Both the position numbers and the translations under genes were made by a program. A DNA stretch of 6,692 nt, taken from an uncultured Acidimicrobium sp. (GTDB lineage: Bacteria; Actinomycetota; Acidimicrobiia; Acidimicrobiales; Ilumatobacteraceae). Of the stretch, positions 5,679 to 6,692 are shown one piece after another (the stretch's first letter is position 1; each line of letters begins with the position of its first letter). The stretch spans positions 1-6,692 of the forward strand of contig CAINTF010000085.1 of NCBI GenBank assembly GCA_903853285.1, given 5' to 3'. The notes under the pieces are model-generated. The model did no database searches. It worked only from the letters and a program-made list of their open reading frames with translations, and was not told the origin of the DNA.

Positions 5679-5690
5679 TAGCGTGTAGGT
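5679..5690 (+). promoter_or_regulatory. Candidate -10 element for the fumarase gene, leaderless
   Basis: TAGCGT (5679-5684), identical to the hexamer before mcd, is followed by GTAGGT and the ATG at 5691. The AGG is only 1 nt from the ATG, too close for a useful Shine-Dalgarno interaction. The preceding gene ends at 5670, so read-through transcription is also possible. Confidence 0.45.
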
Positions 5691-6692
5691 ATGGCCAAGC
5701 CTCAGCAAGAGCCGTTCGCACATTCAGAGTTACTTCCTCTCGGTCCGGATACAACCGAATACCGACTGCTCACGACCGAGGGTGTTTCAACTTTCTCAAC
5801 GAGCGAAGGAATATTTCTTAAAGTTTCACCAGAAGCAATAACGCTTCTCACTGAGCACGCAATGCGCGACATTGCTCACTTGTTGCGCACGTCGCACCTG
5901 CAGCAATTAGCAAGCATTCTGAAAGACCCCGAGGCCAGCGATAACGATCGATTTGTTGCGCTCGACTTACTTAAGAATGCTGGCATTGCCGCTGGCGGCG
6001 TGTTGCCAATGTGTCAAGACACTGGCACCGCAATTGTCAAAGCTAAAAAAGGGCAACGAGTTTTCACGGGTGGTGGCGACGATGCAGCCATTAGCCATGG
6101 CATCTACAACACATACCAAACGAGCAACCTTCGCTATAGCCAACTTGCACCGCTGTCAATGTTTGAGGAAGTCAATACCGACACCAATCTTCCAGCTGAA
6201 ATCAAAATTGCTGCGGTCGACGGTGACGAATACAAATTTTTATTTATCGCCAAGGGTGGTGGTTCGGCCAACAAGAGTTATTTGTTTCAAGAGACAAAGG
6301 CATTGCTGAACGAAAAGACATTGTTGCCATGGCTGTTTGACAAAATGAAAACACTCGGCACTGCCGCATGCCCTCCGTATCACTTGGCAATTGTCGTTGG
6401 CGGCACTTCAGCCGAGTTTGCTGTGGAGACAGCAAAACTTGCGAGCACCCACTATCTCGATTCGTTGCCTACTTCGGGCAGCAAAGCAGGTCATGCATTT
6501 CGCGATATCGAGTTAGAAGCCAAGGTGCTCAAGCTCGCACAACAAACTGGTATCGGTGCGCAGTTCGGTGGAAAATACTTTTGCCATGACGTTCGAGTCA
6601 TTCGGCTTCCGCGCCACGGTGCGAGTTGCCCGGTTGCGATGGCCGTGTCGTGTAGCGCTGATCGTCAAGCGCTCGGCAAGATCACAGCAGAC
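5691..6692 (+). CDS. Class I (iron-sulfur) fumarate hydratase, C-terminus cut by window edge
   Basis: The first 334 residues of a fumarase that hydrates fumarate to L-malate using a [4Fe-4S] cluster, unrelated to the cluster-free class II FumC type. Class I enzymes are about 550 residues, so roughly 215 C-terminal residues, including the beta domain, lie beyond the right edge. Motifs in order are [10 protein letters not shown] (106-115), [13 protein letters not shown] (centred near 205), [19 protein letters not shown] (225-242) and [20 protein letters not shown] (305-324). Cys108, Cys227 and Cys321 match E. coli FumA Cys105, Cys224 and Cys318 with one constant offset of three, which identifies all three cluster ligands. 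The start at 5691 gives an N-terminus of the expected length. E. coli class I fumarases also hydrate mesaconate, which is notable beside enzymes of mesaconyl-CoA metabolism. The main role is probably the TCA step downstream of propionyl-CoA-derived succinate. Confidence 0.93.
   Translation, partial: MAKPQQEPFAHSELLPLGPDTTEYRLLTTEGVSTFSTSEGIFLKVSPEAITLLTEHAMRDIAHLLRTSHLQQLASILKDPEASDNDRFVALDLLKNAGIAAGGVLPMCQDTGTAIVKAKKGQRVFTGGGDDAAISHGIYNTYQTSNLRYSQLAPLSMFEEVNTDTNLPAEIKIAAVDGDEYKFLFIAKGGGSANKSYLFQETKALLNEKTLLPWLFDKMKTLGTAACPPYHLAIVVGGTSAEFAVETAKLASTHYLDSLPTSGSKAGHAFRDIELEAKVLKLAQQTGIGAQFGGKYFCHDVRVIRLPRHGASCPVAMAVSCSADRQALGKITAD

Noticed and set aside
1..6692. Search for CRISPR, insertion sequences, tRNA/rRNA, riboswitches or phage genes
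   Set aside because: No direct-repeat arrays, transposase motifs, cloverleaf-like or conserved riboswitch sequences were seen. Longest non-coding stretch is 69 bp, leaving almost no room for RNA genes.

Overview
This 6.7 kb window looks like an actinobacterial chromosome segment with moderate GC (near 50% by eye). A member of the Acidimicrobiia or a freshwater or marine relative is a reasonable guess. That placement is inference: it rests on the mix of gene families, the apparent leaderless gene starts (a TANNNT hexamer 6-7 nt before the start codon, with weak or absent Shine-Dalgarno sequences) and tight gene packing. No rRNA or other phylogenetic marker is present.

Layout from left to right. 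(1) 1-979, minus strand: a multi-spanning membrane protein of the lysylphosphatidylglycerol-synthase-TM / UPF0104 flippase-like family, cut by the left edge. (2) A 69-bp divergent intergenic region. (3) 1049-2653, plus strand: a 534-residue acyl-CoA dehydrogenase with a long N-terminal extension, best read as (2S)-methylsuccinyl-CoA dehydrogenase (Mcd). (4) 5143-2657, minus strand: a compact three-gene operon that converges on mcd with only 3 nt between stop codons. In transcription order it holds an unrecognised protein with distant eIF2B/MtnA-like character, a malyl-CoA / beta-methylmalyl-CoA lyase (Mcl) and a HAD-family hydrolase whose GTG start overlaps the lyase stop. (5) A 38-bp divergent promoter region. 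(6) 5182-5670, plus strand: a cysteine-free thioredoxin-fold-like protein. (7) 5691 to the right edge, plus strand: the N-terminal 334 residues of a class I, iron-sulfur-dependent fumarate hydratase.

The metabolic theme is acetyl-CoA assimilation. Mcd oxidises methylsuccinyl-CoA to mesaconyl-CoA. After hydration to beta-methylmalyl-CoA (hydratase not in this window), Mcl cleaves the product to glyoxylate and propionyl-CoA. These are late steps of the ethylmalonyl-CoA pathway. Propionyl-CoA feeds succinate and then fumarate, so a nearby fumarase fits the same carbon flow. The pathway's marker enzyme, crotonyl-CoA carboxylase/reductase, is not in view, so the presence of the whole pathway is inference.

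The points most worth following up are the near-universal TANNNT-N6-7-start arrangement (6 of 7 genes), the undescribed eIF2B-like gene coupled to mcl, the HAD protein lacking the second motif-I aspartate, the Cys-free thioredoxin-like protein, and an exact 18-bp palindrome at the convergent mcd/HAD junction. No RNA gene, mobile element, CRISPR array or insertion sequence was seen.
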